A stretch of DNA of 57,903 nucleotides from Oscillibacter sp. CAG:241. Lineage in GTDB: Bacteria; Bacillota; Clostridia; Oscillospirales; Oscillospiraceae. Of the stretch, positions 25,019 through 34,479 are shown in pieces; the first letter of the stretch is position 1; every line of letters starts with the position of its first letter. Location of the stretch: the NCBI GenBank assembly GCA_000435975.1, contig FR884077.1, positions 1 to 57,903 on the forward strand. The letters run 5' to 3'. A program made the translations under genes and the position numbers. The notes beneath the pieces were generated by a model, which was not told the origin of the DNA, made no database searches, and saw only the letters and a list, made by a program, of their open reading frames with translations.

Positions 25019-25324
25019 TTACACCGCGCCGATCAGCGTCAGGATCTCCTTGGCGAAGGTAATAAGCAAGCCACCGAACAGGCACAGCAGGCCCTGCGTC
25101 CGCTGGCTGGCGTCGTGGCTCTGGATGCTCATACCCACCTGCACGATGCCCCAGCCAAGAATGATGATGCCGATGGCCTTGATGATCGAAAAGATGAAGT
25201 CGGACAGATTATTAACGATGCTCAGCGGATCACTGGCGGTAGCGTAGGCAGGTACAACGCAGCACAGAAGCAGCGCACCGGCGCAAACGCTTCTTGCCAT
25301 GGTTTTAGTTTTCTTCGTTTTCAT
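25019..25324 (-). CDS. Maff2-family / VirB2-like small membrane protein
   Basis: 101 residues with an N-terminal signal-like segment (SVCAGALLLCCVVPAYATAS) and two further hydrophobic helices (FIFSIIKAIGIIILGWGIVQVGM; TQGLLCLFGGLLITFAKEIL). The block SHDASQRTQG between them is typical of Maff2 proteins of Tn1549-like elements, regarded as pilin/VirB2-like subunits. The ATG at 25324 follows TTGGAGGACG. The gene overlaps the end of virD4 by about 20 bases. Confidence 0.8.
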   Translation of the reverse strand: MKTKKTKTMARSVCAGALLLCCVVPAYATASDPLSIVNNLSDFIFSIIKAIGIIILGWGIVQVGMSIQSHDASQRTQGLLCLFGGLLITFAKEILTLIGAV

Positions 25325-27059
25325 GTTCGTCCTCCAAAAATGTGAAATCGTCCAGTGTACGGAATGCATAGGGCAGATCCGGCAGAGAATAGTCCGGCAC
25401 AGGCGGATTGTGGATATAGGGCTCCGCTCCGCCGTCTGTGGTGCGCTGCACATTGGGGTGACGGCGAATGTCATACTTTTTATCCCGCGCCGGCTTTTCA
25501 CCGCGGATAAGCAGCAGGGCGTCATCTGAGGGCAGCATCCGTATCTCGTCCGGCGTCATCAAATCGCGCCCGGTCTGCTGAAAATTCACAGAGCTGGAGC
25601 CGCTGCGCCCTTTCGTCTGCCCGCGGGTGCGGGTATGTACCGTTTCTTTTCCCAGGAGCTTGGAAATAAATTCCAGCGATGTCGGCTCATTGCCGCCGCC
25701 GAGGAAAAGGAGGGTATCGCAGTTGCCGATGACGCTTTCCCATTCGTCCTTATAGAGTGCCTTGATGCTATGAATGTTCTGCACAATGATGTTGATGCCG
25801 ATGTTATAGCTGCGGCAGGTGGCCAGCACCTTGGGATAGCTGTCCGGCTGCGCCACATTGGCCCACTCGTCCTGTATGACGCGCACCGGCACCGGCAGCC
25901 GCCCGTTGTACCGCTCATCCGACCGCAGGTAGAGTTGCTGGAAGCACTGGGTCAATAGCATACTGACCAAATAGTTCATGCTGCCGTCATTGACAGGAAT
26001 GATGCAGAAGATGGCTCGCTTTCGCTCACCCAATGAGGCGAAGTCCATCTCATCCGTCTGCATCATGGCCGCATACTGCGGGAAAATAAATGCCGCCAGC
26101 CGGACGGAGGCGGTTACAAGAATGGATTTCGCTGTCTTGCCCGCTGCCTGCTTGTAAACCTTATATTCCCGCACTGCTACATGATTCGGCTCCCGCTCCT
26201 CCAGCGCTTGGAACAGCAGATCCAGCGGGCTTTGATATTGCTCGTCCTCCTCCATGACACGCGCACATTCCAGCATAAACATCAGCATTTCAAAGTTCTG
26301 CTCCTCCTTGGGCGCTTCGCTGAGCAGATACAGCATCAGCGCAGAATCCAGCGCAATTTCTGCTTTTTCCCAAAACGGATCGTTGGACGCGCCCTTAGGC
26401 GGGGTGGTATTTTTTACCAGATTGTCCATGAGCTTCAGCACATCCGGCTCGTCCCGGATGTAGGTGAAGGGATTGTATCCATCCGACTGCTGCGGATGAA
26501 TGAGGTCGAATACCTTAATGTCATATTTTTCCTGCTCCAGCAGGCGGCCAGTGCTGTGAAGCATCTCGCCCTTCGGGTCTATGACCAAATAGGAGCAGTT
26601 GACGCTCATAATACCCGGTTTGCAGAAATACCGCGTTTTGCCGGAGCCGCTGCCGCCCACCACAAGAATGTTCAGATTGCGCTTGTGCCGATACCCGTCC
26701 AGCCCGATGGAAATGCGTTTTGTCAGGATGGCATTTTTCCCTTTCGGATCGGCGTACTTCTTATTCAGCGCACGGACGCTGCCCCATTTGGCAGAGCCGT
26801 ATTCCTCGCCGGGGCGGCGGTTTTCATAGCCGGAATAGTAGAGCGTCACGGCCAGACCGTAGCAGGCCAATGCACCGATGATGCATTGTGGAGTATAGCC
26901 CGTCCAGTGCAGCAGCGTTGGGTGCTTTAGTACATGGCTGAAGCGAGTCATCAGGTCGAACAGGTTGGTATCCTGTTTATAGGCTGCGGCCGCTGCAATC
27001 GCGGCATAGAGAACCGGCAGGCATAGAATCACCCATGCGATTGGTTTAACTTTCTTCAT
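25305..27059 (-). CDS. virD4: VirD4/TraG-type coupling protein
   Basis: 584 residues; brings the relaxase-DNA complex to the secretion channel. Two N-terminal membrane spans (IAWVILCLPVLYAAIAAAAA; CIIGALACYGLAVTLYYSG) are followed by GEEYGSAKWGSVRALNKKYA, Walker A in VVGGSGSGKTRYFCKPG, the YLVIDPKGEM block, and Walker B region PVRVIQDEWANVAQ. The ATG at 27059 is chosen for the MKKVKPIAW opening; an in-frame ATG 18 bases upstream is also possible. The 5' end overlaps the sortase stop. Confidence 0.92.
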   Translation of the reverse strand: MKKVKPIAWVILCLPVLYAAIAAAAAYKQDTNLFDLMTRFSHVLKHPTLLHWTGYTPQCIIGALACYGLAVTLYYSGYENRRPGEEYGSAKWGSVRALNKKYADPKGKNAILTKRISIGLDGYRHKRNLNILVVGGSGSGKTRYFCKPGIMSVNCSYLVIDPKGEMLHSTGRLLEQEKYDIKVFDLIHPQQSDGYNPFTYIRDEPDVLKLMDNLVKNTTPPKGASNDPFWEKAEIALDSALMLYLLSEAPKEEQNFEMLMFMLECARVMEEDEQYQSPLDLLFQALEEREPNHVAVREYKVYKQAAGKTAKSILVTASVRLAAFIFPQYAAMMQTDEMDFASLGERKRAIFCIIPVNDGSMNYLVSMLLTQCFQQLYLRSDERYNGRLPVPVRVIQDEWANVAQPDSYPKVLATCRSYNIGINIIVQNIHSIKALYKDEWESVIGNCDTLLFLGGGNEPTSLEFISKLLGKETVHTRTRGQTKGRSGSSSVNFQQTGRDLMTPDEIRMLPSDDALLLIRGEKPARDKKYDIRRHPNVQRTTDGGAEPYIHNPPVPDYSLPDLPYAFRTLDDFTFLEDEHENEEN

Positions 27060-27736
27060 ATCACCACCCTTTCGCACACCACCACATGCCGCTGTCGCCC
27101 ACCGCTGGCGTAAGGATGGCAGGTCAGCAAAGTCAGCAGGTCGCGGTTTGACTGAATTTTAATTTTCTCCACCTCCTGGGGCTGGATGATCTGGATGTCC
27201 GTTACGGTATAGGTCAGCGTTTCCCATAGATTCGTCAGCTGCACGGTATCGCCCACCTGCAGGCGATCGATGTGGCGGAAGTAATCCGCACCGCGCCAGC
27301 CTCGGTGGCCTGCAATGACGCAGTTGGTGTTATCGCCGCCAATGGGCGCTGACGTGCTGCCCAGCACCGCCGCGCCGAGGGCAAGATGTTCATCCGATGC
27401 GCCCAAGTAGACCGGCATGGTCAACTCCATGGCCGAGATCTCCAGCACGCCGATGATCTCGTCCTCGATGCCGTAGGCGGCAAGGTCAACGGCAGGCTCC
27501 TCGCAGGCTTCCAAGCTGGTCAAATCGTGCTGTTTCTCCGCATAAAGCTGGCGGTTATATGCCTGTAAGGCTGCCAGCAGCTCGGGATACGGGTTTAGCT
27601 TGCGTTCTTCGAGGAAACTCTGCGCCGCTTCATCCGTATTGGCTTGCAGCCTGTGTCCGGTGAACACCGGCCACAGCAGGACGCAGACGCCAGCCGCAGC
27701 CAACAGCGCCGCCAGTAATAGCTTCTTTTTACGCAT
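27056..27736 (-). CDS. Sortase, class B/C-like
   Basis: 226 residues. An N-terminal membrane segment (LLLAALLAAAGVCVLLWPVF) anchors the enzyme. The catalytic His is in CVIAGHRGWRGADYF, the Cys in LLTLLTCHPY (Cys206), and the Arg in GGRQRHVVV, the triad of sortases. It joins LPxTG proteins to each other or to the cell wall. It is the second of two sortases following the pilin genes, overlapping the first by 8 bases. Whether it polymerises pilin or anchors the fibre is not visible. Confidence 0.87.
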   Translation of the reverse strand: MRKKKLLLAALLAAAGVCVLLWPVFTGHRLQANTDEAAQSFLEERKLNPYPELLAALQAYNRQLYAEKQHDLTSLEACEEPAVDLAAYGIEDEIIGVLEISAMELTMPVYLGASDEHLALGAAVLGSTSAPIGGDNTNCVIAGHRGWRGADYFRHIDRLQVGDTVQLTNLWETLTYTVTDIQIIQPQEVEKIKIQSNRDLLTLLTCHPYASGGRQRHVVVCERVVI

Positions 27737-28544
27737 AGCGCTTCCTCCGTTTCACGATGAAGTACCCGCCGCCGACCACTGCCGCTGCGCCGAAGCTGAT
27801 ACCCAATCCCGTCAGATAGTGCCGCGTCCACGAGGAGGAAGCCGGTGTTGCAGTGATTTCTTCCGCCGTTTCCGGCGTGTACGGCACCCGATGCCCCCGC
27901 ACCAGCAGCCGATGGGTATTGACACCAAACGGCGTACAGGTCACCAGCGTTACCAAGTCTTTTCCGCCCTCGATTTGCAGCAAACCGGTGTCCGTGGGCA
28001 GCACAGTAGCGATATTGTCTACCTGATACGCCAATGTATCGCCCAGCACATGGATGTAAAATATGTCGCCCTCTGCAAGCTGGTCAATGTCCGAAAATAG
28101 CTTAGAGCTCGCCATGCCGCTGTGGGCGGATAACACCGCGTGAGTGCTTGCACCGCCCACTGGCAGGGACATGCCCACCACATGACCCACGGATTTTTCC
28201 AGCGTGTCGGCGCTCGTGCCGTGTTCCACTGGCAGATACACGCCGATTTTCGGAATGTCCACATAGCACATGACGCTGCCCACCGTGAGCTGCTGATCAT
28301 ACGCCAAGGGAGGGGCCGAAGCCCCTCCCTCTGTGATGGCCGCGCCGGACAGCATGGCGTTATACTGCTGCGCCGCCTGGCGCTGCCGCTCTAACTCGGC
28401 GGTATTCGTATCTTCAATGGCTGCGGTGTAGGCGGTTTCTATATCCGAGTGGTATTTTTCGCTCAGGAGTTCTCCCACCAGTGGGTAAAGTAGAAGCCCC
28501 AGCGCCACTGCGCCGCAAGCCGCCGCCAACAGCCAGCGCTTCAC
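27729..28544 (-). CDS. Class C (pilus) sortase
   Basis: 271 residues with N- and C-terminal membrane segments (LLAAACGAVALGLLLYPLVG; YLTGLGISFGAAAVVGGGYFIV), the class C layout. His in AVLSAHSGMASSKLF, Cys in LVTLVTCTPFG, and Arg in HRLLVRGHRV. LAYDQQLTVGSVMCYVDIPKIGVYLPVEHGTS is typical of pilin polymerases. It lies immediately after the LPKTG pilin gene (4-base overlap), so it should link that pilin through the YPKN lysine. Confidence 0.9.
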   Translation of the reverse strand: MKRWLLAAACGAVALGLLLYPLVGELLSEKYHSDIETAYTAAIEDTNTAELERQRQAAQQYNAMLSGAAITEGGASAPPLAYDQQLTVGSVMCYVDIPKIGVYLPVEHGTSADTLEKSVGHVVGMSLPVGGASTHAVLSAHSGMASSKLFSDIDQLAEGDIFYIHVLGDTLAYQVDNIATVLPTDTGLLQIEGGKDLVTLVTCTPFGVNTHRLLVRGHRVPYTPETAEEITATPASSSWTRHYLTGLGISFGAAAVVGGGYFIVKRRKRYA

Positions 28545-30364
28545 TGCTCGTTACGCTTGCGGAACTTCACCACGATGAACGCCGCCACGCCCAGCAGGCC
28601 CACGCCGCCGATGGTGAACATCCACGTTCCGTAGCCGCCGGTTTTGGGGAGGTCAAAACCGGGGTTGTTGATGACCGTCAGCGGCACGATGGCATTGCCC
28701 TCCGTCATGCTGATGTCCTTACCGTTGACGGTACCGGTGGCGGTCAGCAGTTTGGCACCGCACTGCTCACAAGCGCCGTTTTCCGAAGTCTTGATGACGA
28801 TCTTGACCGCTTCCTTGAGGAGAATATAACCCTTATCCGTGGCAGTCTCGGTCAGGGAATAGGTGTCATCCTCCAACCCCTTCACCACCACATGACCCTG
28901 TGCGTTGGGAACGAAGGTGGTAGCGTCCGCTTTCTTAGCGGCGAAGCCCTTGGCGTAATACACGCCGTCCTTCTGCTCAGCAATCACATACACATCGTCG
29001 GTATCGTTGTGCAGCAGGAACTTCACGTTCTGCACCTTGCCGCCGTTGTCGCTGAACTGCTTGAGAACGTCGATGCCGTAGGTGTAGACATGGCAGCAGT
29101 CCTCCAGCGTGTCAAAATAAGTGGTGTTGGTGCGCTTCCAAGTCAGCACGACCTCATTGGGGTTGTCGGTATCTCCCATCTGGGCGTCGGCGGTCAGTGT
29201 GGCGGCGTAGGTGATGCGCATGGTGCAGTCGGAATAGCCCCGCTTCACGCTGTCGGTGTAAACGCTCTCAGACTCGTTGATCTCGGTCAGACCGGCCTCG
29301 GTCATGCGGATGGTCATGGTGTTGGCAGTATCGTCATAGGTCACGGTGAATTTGCCGGAATCCTCCGCCCAAGTGGTGATCTTATCGGTGCAGCCAGCGT
29401 CCTTGAAGAACTCGATGACTACATCCTGCTTATTGTAACGGATGCCCTTGGACATGGTATCGACGTAAGTATACTCACTCAGGCTGGTCGCCTTGGAGGT
29501 AATAGTGGGCAGGGTGCTGATGATCTGATAGTCGACCACATCACCCACTGAGGCGGTGGTGGTGTGGGCGTAACCGTCCCCAATGTCTGTCAGGCTGCCG
29601 CTGTTCTTGCCGGTGGAATTTTTGCTCTCGCGCACGGTTTTCTCCAGCGTGGGGTTGCCGGTCTGGTTTTTGGGATAGACAGTCACATCATAGTTCCAGC
29701 CTGTGCCGTCCACGGTGGTCATGGGCAAGGACACGAAGAAAGGGTTGCAGGTAGAGGTGACATTCTCCGGTACTCTGGTTTCGACAACGAGGTACAGGCC
29801 CTGCCCAAGGTTTTCCGCAGAGGTGTGACCGGCAGCGTCCGTCTCGGTCATGGCCGTGCCGTTCTTGACCGCAGCTTCCAGCGCATTTTTCACCGTGGTG
29901 GCATTGGCAGCCAGCGCAGCGGCCAGCTTGCCATTCAGCACATCGCTGGTGTAGTAGTTTTTTCCGTTTTCGCTCTTGTAGGCATCTGCGGCGGTCACGC
30001 CGATGGCGGGCAGCACCGCGTCCGCGCCGTCAAAGCCGTACAGCACACCTACCCGGCGCCGACCATTCACCAGCTCATTGTTCATGGCGTTGTCCGCCAC
30101 TCTCAAATAGGTGAATTCCACGCCCTGCACGGCATATTTTGCCAGCTTGTCGATGACGGCGTCGTCATGCAGGCCGGTGCTGACATAGGATTCTGCGTCC
30201 CACGCGCCGTCCGCGCTGGCCGTGGTGATATCGTACTTGTAGATGTTCAGGGACGCTCTCTTGCCGGTGTTGATGGTAGGCTCTGCGGCAAATGCCGTGG
30301 TCATGAGGCCGATGGCCATAAGTGCCGCCAGCAGCAGCGATACTATGCGATGGTTCTTTTTCAT
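28541..30364 (-). CDS. Sortase-assembled major pilin with isopeptide domains (LPKTG)
   Basis: 607 residues: signal peptide (LLLAALMAIGLMTTAFAAEP), a pilin motif WNYDVTVYPKN whose Lys is the usual link to the next subunit, Cna-B/isopeptide-type domains, an E-box YSLTETATDKGY, and the sorting signal LPKTG at 572-576 followed by a hydrophobic segment and RKRNEQ. All the marks of a Gram-positive backbone pilin are present. Its gene lies within the conjugation operon, between the adhesin and the sortases. It should build a fibre on the donor surface. Confidence 0.92.
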   Translation of the reverse strand: MKKNHRIVSLLLAALMAIGLMTTAFAAEPTINTGKRASLNIYKYDITTASADGAWDAESYVSTGLHDDAVIDKLAKYAVQGVEFTYLRVADNAMNNELVNGRRRVGVLYGFDGADAVLPAIGVTAADAYKSENGKNYYTSDVLNGKLAAALAANATTVKNALEAAVKNGTAMTETDAAGHTSAENLGQGLYLVVETRVPENVTSTCNPFFVSLPMTTVDGTGWNYDVTVYPKNQTGNPTLEKTVRESKNSTGKNSGSLTDIGDGYAHTTTASVGDVVDYQIISTLPTITSKATSLSEYTYVDTMSKGIRYNKQDVVIEFFKDAGCTDKITTWAEDSGKFTVTYDDTANTMTIRMTEAGLTEINESESVYTDSVKRGYSDCTMRITYAATLTADAQMGDTDNPNEVVLTWKRTNTTYFDTLEDCCHVYTYGIDVLKQFSDNGGKVQNVKFLLHNDTDDVYVIAEQKDGVYYAKGFAAKKADATTFVPNAQGHVVVKGLEDDTYSLTETATDKGYILLKEAVKIVIKTSENGACEQCGAKLLTATGTVNGKDISMTEGNAIVPLTVINNPGFDLPKTGGYGTWMFTIGGVGLLGVAAFIVVKFRKRNEQ

Positions 30365-30366
30365 GT

Positions 30367-31698
30367 TCAGTTGTTCTCCTTCCTGATATTAGATTTTTTG
30401 CAAAAATAAACACCCACGCAGAGCATGAGTGCCGCAAGCAGGAAATATGTTGTGAATCCCGTGCCGCCTGTGAATGGCAGCTCAAATCCTGCATTGTTGC
30501 AGAGGGTGATGGTGATGTCCGCTGCATCCGCCGTCAGCGTGCCCACCTCCACCGGCTCAGGCAGCAGGGTATATCCGACGGGCGCTTTCGCCTCGGTAAT
30601 GCGATACTGTACGCCGGTCTTGAGATTTTCCCACTGGGCAAGTCCATCTGCACCGGTGGTGACACTGCCGACTTCCGTCCATGACTGTCCGTCCGCAGAG
30701 GTTTCCAGCAGCAATTCCGCCCCGGCGAGAGCCTCGCCTATGGCATCTACCTTACGAACGGAAATGCTGCCCACCTTGTTGACTTTGAACTGGATATACG
30801 CCCACACGGGATCGGGCAGGGTGGTCAGCGCGGCACACGACTGGAAGTCGCTGCCGTTGCTTGGCTCCAGCAGCACGGCCTCTGTGCCGTCCACATCCAG
30901 GGAATAGCCTTTTTCGCTGCTGACATAGCCGTCCAGCTTTTCGGCGGCCTCCTTGGTGGCGGTCACTGTCAATGTGTTGCCTTCCTGGCGGATGGTCACG
31001 CCGCCGATGTTGCAGCCAAAGGAATACTGCGACAGCACGCCGTTGGTGTCGGTGCCCGTTCCTGTGTACCGGCTGCCGTCCCAGTCCAGCTCGATGGCAT
31101 TGCTTTCGCTCAACTGGTTTCGGTACCGCACCGCAAAGCTGGGGAGCTTACCGTGCTGCATCATGCGGTCAATGATGGTGTCATAGGCTTTTCCTACGCC
31201 CGCGTCCACATAGCGGAACATCCGATGGCAGGTGGTGTCGTGCAGCGTGTAGGGGTAGGTGGGGCTGCGGTAGCCGCAGACAAATTCCCAGATAATGGCT
31301 TGGGTCGCCAACTGCGCATAATCGGGATTCATATCAAATGTATAGCTGCCGCCGTGGCCGTAGGCCAGTGCCAAGGTCACCGCATAACGCTGATTCCAGC
31401 TCAGAGCGCTCCAGGACACGGATGAGTAGCCCAAGGCAGACCCCGAGGAGGCTGCGGCAGGCTCCATGCAGTAGGCAGGCACCGTCTTGCCGGTATCACT
31501 CCTTGTAAAGTATTTCAGCTTCGTGCTGATGAATGGACCCCACTGGGGCACATTGGATTTATCCTCATAGTAGCGATAATTGCTGCCGCCCGAGATGGTG
31601 CCGGAGATGGTTTCAGCGTGAGCTGTCACAGCGGACAGCCCCATGAGTGCCGCCAGCAGGCACACCAGCGTCAGCAGCTTGGGAATGGTTTTCTTCAT
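30367..31698 (-). CDS. Pilus-tip adhesin with Cys-Gln thioester domain (LPFTG)
   Basis: 443 residues. Signal peptide, then a thioester domain: Cys77 in KTVPAYCMEPAA and Gln133 in AQLATQAIIWEF (the TQxxIW motif), predicted to form an internal thioester that can bind target surfaces covalently. A SpaA-like domain follows (ISVRKVDAIGEALAGAELLL ... YRITEAKAPVGYTLL), ending in LPFTG at 407-411, a membrane span and a basic tail. Thioester adhesins usually sit at the tip of pili such as streptococcal Cpa. It is the first gene of the pilus set. Confidence 0.9.
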   Translation of the reverse strand: MKKTIPKLLTLVCLLAALMGLSAVTAHAETISGTISGGSNYRYYEDKSNVPQWGPFISTKLKYFTRSDTGKTVPAYCMEPAAASSGSALGYSSVSWSALSWNQRYAVTLALAYGHGGSYTFDMNPDYAQLATQAIIWEFVCGYRSPTYPYTLHDTTCHRMFRYVDAGVGKAYDTIIDRMMQHGKLPSFAVRYRNQLSESNAIELDWDGSRYTGTGTDTNGVLSQYSFGCNIGGVTIRQEGNTLTVTATKEAAEKLDGYVSSEKGYSLDVDGTEAVLLEPSNGSDFQSCAALTTLPDPVWAYIQFKVNKVGSISVRKVDAIGEALAGAELLLETSADGQSWTEVGSVTTGADGLAQWENLKTGVQYRITEAKAPVGYTLLPEPVEVGTLTADAADITITLCNNAGFELPFTGGTGFTTYFLLAALMLCVGVYFCKKSNIRKENN

Positions 31699-31764
31699 AA
31701 TATCCTTTCTCCCAACGCAAAAGCCGGCAGCTCACGCTGTCGGCCTTCTGTTGGGTATTCGATT

Positions 31765-32502
31765 TTATCCGTACAGCACCACCACGATGTACTCGTCCGA
31801 TGCTGCGCTATAGCGCACGGTGCAGTTGAACCGTGCATAGGCTCTGACGGCATTCGCGCCGTCCATGGCTGCCAAATACTGGAAGGTGGCGTCCACATTG
31901 CCCCGTACCGCGCGGTTTAGTGCCTCCTGCCCGCCGTTGGCCGCCAGCCACGCCACGCTGTCTGCCGTGCCGGGGAAGTAGCTGGCATTCTCCGCAGTCA
32001 GGTCGGTGTCGATGGTCACGCCGTACTGCGCCTTCGCATACTCGTTGCCCACCCGCACGGCCGCCGCGATGGAGTAGATGTTCCCGCTGGCCGCAGACGG
32101 TGCAGGGTCAGGCTCGGGTGTCGGCGTAGGAGCAGGTTCGGGGGTGGGAGCCGACGGGGGAGTTGCTGTAGGCTCTTGCTTAGATGTTGCCGGCGGCTCA
32201 GGTACAGCAGGCTGCACCGTTTTGCCGGATGCAGGCTGCTTTTCTGCCGCCTTATCTGCTGAATCATCCGTTTGCGGTGTGGACTTTGATGACTCCACAC
32301 CGGCATCTGTTTCGGTAGCCTTACCCTCTGCCGGCAGCAACGGCGTATCCGCCGCTTCTGCCGCATTGTCGGTTCCCCGAACTTGAGGCAATTCTGCCTG
32401 TGCAGAGTCAGGTGCCTGTGTTTTGCTTTGCACTTGTGCTGCACAGCCCACCAAGAATATCGCGCATAGCGTCAATGTCACGCAGAAAGCGGTTCGTTTC
32501 AT
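31765..32502 (-). CDS. Lipoprotein with Pro/Glu/Thr-rich spacer
   Basis: 245 residues. Lipobox FLVGC (Cys20) after MKRTAFCVTLTLCAIF. A long low-complexity linker (residues about 100-160, PTPEPAPTPTPEPDPAP-like) could reach through the wall, and a C-terminal domain of about 85 residues follows (YSIAAAVRVGNEYAKAQYGV...). The ATG at 32502 has AAGGGATG upstream. I do not recognise the C-terminal domain. It stands between pcfB and the adhesin gene, so it may be a surface component of the mating apparatus. Confidence 0.7.
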   Translation of the reverse strand: MKRTAFCVTLTLCAIFLVGCAAQVQSKTQAPDSAQAELPQVRGTDNAAEAADTPLLPAEGKATETDAGVESSKSTPQTDDSADKAAEKQPASGKTVQPAVPEPPATSKQEPTATPPSAPTPEPAPTPTPEPDPAPSAASGNIYSIAAAVRVGNEYAKAQYGVTIDTDLTAENASYFPGTADSVAWLAANGGQEALNRAVRGNVDATFQYLAAMDGANAVRAYARFNCTVRYSAASDEYIVVVLYG

Positions 32503-32572
32503 AGCAGCATCATCCCTTCGTACTAAGATGATACCATTATGCGGATACAAGGGTTTGCTGTCAAATTTTTGC

Positions 32573-33154
32573 TTATCTCTGTTCGTGCTCCTGGTCGGCA
32601 ATGGTTTTGGCCTGCCGTACCATCTGTTCGGACACTTTCTTCAGCTCCTGCATCTTTGCTCGGACGGATGGCTTTTTCTCAGATGCCATCTCGGTAGAGA
32701 TTCTGGCACCATTCCCGCGCTCCTTGGAGCTGTTCTCGGACGGAGCGCGGGCACTTGCTTTTTTTGCGGCGTCCTCCCGTACTGGCGCGGGATAGCCCAT
32801 CCGTTCAAAGATACGGTTGATCTGCTTGGCATCCTTGGCCTTGGCCATGATCTCCACTGTGCCGGTTTTCTCCACCTTATTGATAACGGGATAGAACAGC
32901 ACCCCGTAGCGCTTGCTCTCCATCTGAAAGCCTTTCAGATCCTCCTGCTTGACGGAGAAAATAGTCAACTCCTCGCCGTCCTGGATCAGCCGCTTCAGCC
33001 CCGTCTTGCCGGACAGCTTTGGGTTGTCCTTGGCAATGGCAATCAGCAGAGCTGCCAAATTTTTCGCGCCCAAGCCCGCCAGTTTAACGGCACTCTCCGT
33101 AATTTGGATACCCTCTTTTACCACCAATTCGGCAGTTTCACCGCTGGTATTCAT
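32573..33154 (-). CDS. PcfB-family (DUF3801) conjugation protein
   Basis: 193 residues, opening MNTSGETAELVVKEGIQITE and AVKLAGLGAKNLAALLIAIA, with FQMESKRYGVLFYPVINK in the middle and a charged C-terminal tail. This is the PcfB/DUF3801 pattern, a relaxosome accessory factor named from the enterococcal plasmid pCF10. The start lies inside the 3' end of the relaxase gene (17-base overlap), consistent with joint production. Confidence 0.82.
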   Translation of the reverse strand: MNTSGETAELVVKEGIQITESAVKLAGLGAKNLAALLIAIAKDNPKLSGKTGLKRLIQDGEELTIFSVKQEDLKGFQMESKRYGVLFYPVINKVEKTGTVEIMAKAKDAKQINRIFERMGYPAPVREDAAKKASARAPSENSSKERGNGARISTEMASEKKPSVRAKMQELKKVSEQMVRQAKTIADQEHEQR

Positions 33155-34478
33155 GGCGTTTTTCCTCCTTTTTGACTTGCTTTTGCCGCATGGCTTCCGC
33201 CTGCTCTACTTGTTGGGATATATGCGGTACATCCGCCAATATCCCGTGGCACAGGGTCAATTCCCTGCGTTTCTCCCGCAGGGAGGCAGTCTGCCGGTCA
33301 ATCTCAGCGCTGCACCGCGCTTTGCCTTCCTCATCCGCTGCTCGCCTCCTTTCCTGATAGAGTGGTTTTCGCTGTATGACGCCTGCTTCAATCTCGCGCT
33401 CCAGTTCGCCGGTACGGTTGGCCAGTTCCTCCGCCGTGGTGATATGATTTGACCACAGGTAAAGAAACTGCCGCTCGTACCGTTCCAGCTGAACGATCTC
33501 CTGCCGCATGGAAAAAGGGACACACCGGAAGCGGGTCTTTTTTCGTGTCCCTCGCAGCAGATACAGATACCGAAGATAAAGAGCCTGAAAGCCTGTGATC
33601 TTTCGTTTCGGCACGGTTGGGTGCTTGCTCTTGATTCGGTAACGCCTGCCTTTACACTTTGTGACAGGGGCAGGCGGTACCGCGCCTTCACGCCGGGCGG
33701 CCAGTCGGATGCGGATGTCCTGCTCCGTATACCCGTTACCAAGCCTATCCAGCCGGATCGCTCGTTTGCCGCCCGGCGGCAGCACGGTCACATATTTGCG
33801 GTTTGGCTGGTTCTGCACCACATAACCAAGCCGCCGCAGGAGCATCAGAAATGTGTCAAAGGTGTAGGCGTTCTCGATCACGCGGTCAATATCAGCGCGG
33901 ATGATGCTGCGGATGGTGGGCTTACCCGTGTTTTCCGCTTTCCATTCGGCATAGTGCTTTCCTTTGCCCTGCGGCGCGATGACGGATAGCCCATTCTCTC
34001 GGCACAGCGCATCGGATGCGCCTCGCACATCAAAATAGTAGCTGCCGGGGCTGCTGTGATATTTTCTGCCGTCCACAAAGGATACGGAATTCACTACAAT
34101 GTGATTGTGCAGATGGGCTTTGTCCAAGTGTGTTCCGATGACCGCCTCATACTGACCGCCAAAGAGCTTTTTGGCAAAAGCCATGCCGATACGGTGCGCC
34201 TGCTCCGGCGTCACCTCTCCGGGTGCAAAGGACTGGATGAAGTGATACCCTACCACATCGCCCGCTTTTCCGAAGCAACGCTTTGTCTCCTGCATCTCGG
34301 CATAAGCTGTTTCACAGCTCTCACAATTAATGGCAGACGCAAAGAAATGCTGCTTTGTTTTCTCTGAATTTACAGCGTAAGTAATGCCAGCGTCCAGCGT
34401 GGTCTTTTCGCCGTTGATGGCGTAATTCACGCGCTTATCCAGCCGGTCGCGGATGGCGATGATCTTAACAATGGCCAT
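33138..34478 (-). CDS. MOBP-type relaxase
   Basis: 446 residues. Nicks oriT and leads the transferred strand into the recipient. N-terminal MAIVKIIAIRDRLDKRVNYA is the usual MobA/MobL opening of this element group. The HUH metal site is in HLDKAHLHNHIVVNSV near residue 120. The C-terminal half is basic and helical, probably for DNA or VirD4 contact. mobC lies directly upstream and the likely oriT upstream of that. Confidence 0.92.
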   Translation of the reverse strand: MAIVKIIAIRDRLDKRVNYAINGEKTTLDAGITYAVNSEKTKQHFFASAINCESCETAYAEMQETKRCFGKAGDVVGYHFIQSFAPGEVTPEQAHRIGMAFAKKLFGGQYEAVIGTHLDKAHLHNHIVVNSVSFVDGRKYHSSPGSYYFDVRGASDALCRENGLSVIAPQGKGKHYAEWKAENTGKPTIRSIIRADIDRVIENAYTFDTFLMLLRRLGYVVQNQPNRKYVTVLPPGGKRAIRLDRLGNGYTEQDIRIRLAARREGAVPPAPVTKCKGRRYRIKSKHPTVPKRKITGFQALYLRYLYLLRGTRKKTRFRCVPFSMRQEIVQLERYERQFLYLWSNHITTAEELANRTGELEREIEAGVIQRKPLYQERRRAADEEGKARCSAEIDRQTASLREKRRELTLCHGILADVPHISQQVEQAEAMRQKQVKKEEKRHEYQR

Positions 34479-34479
34479 A

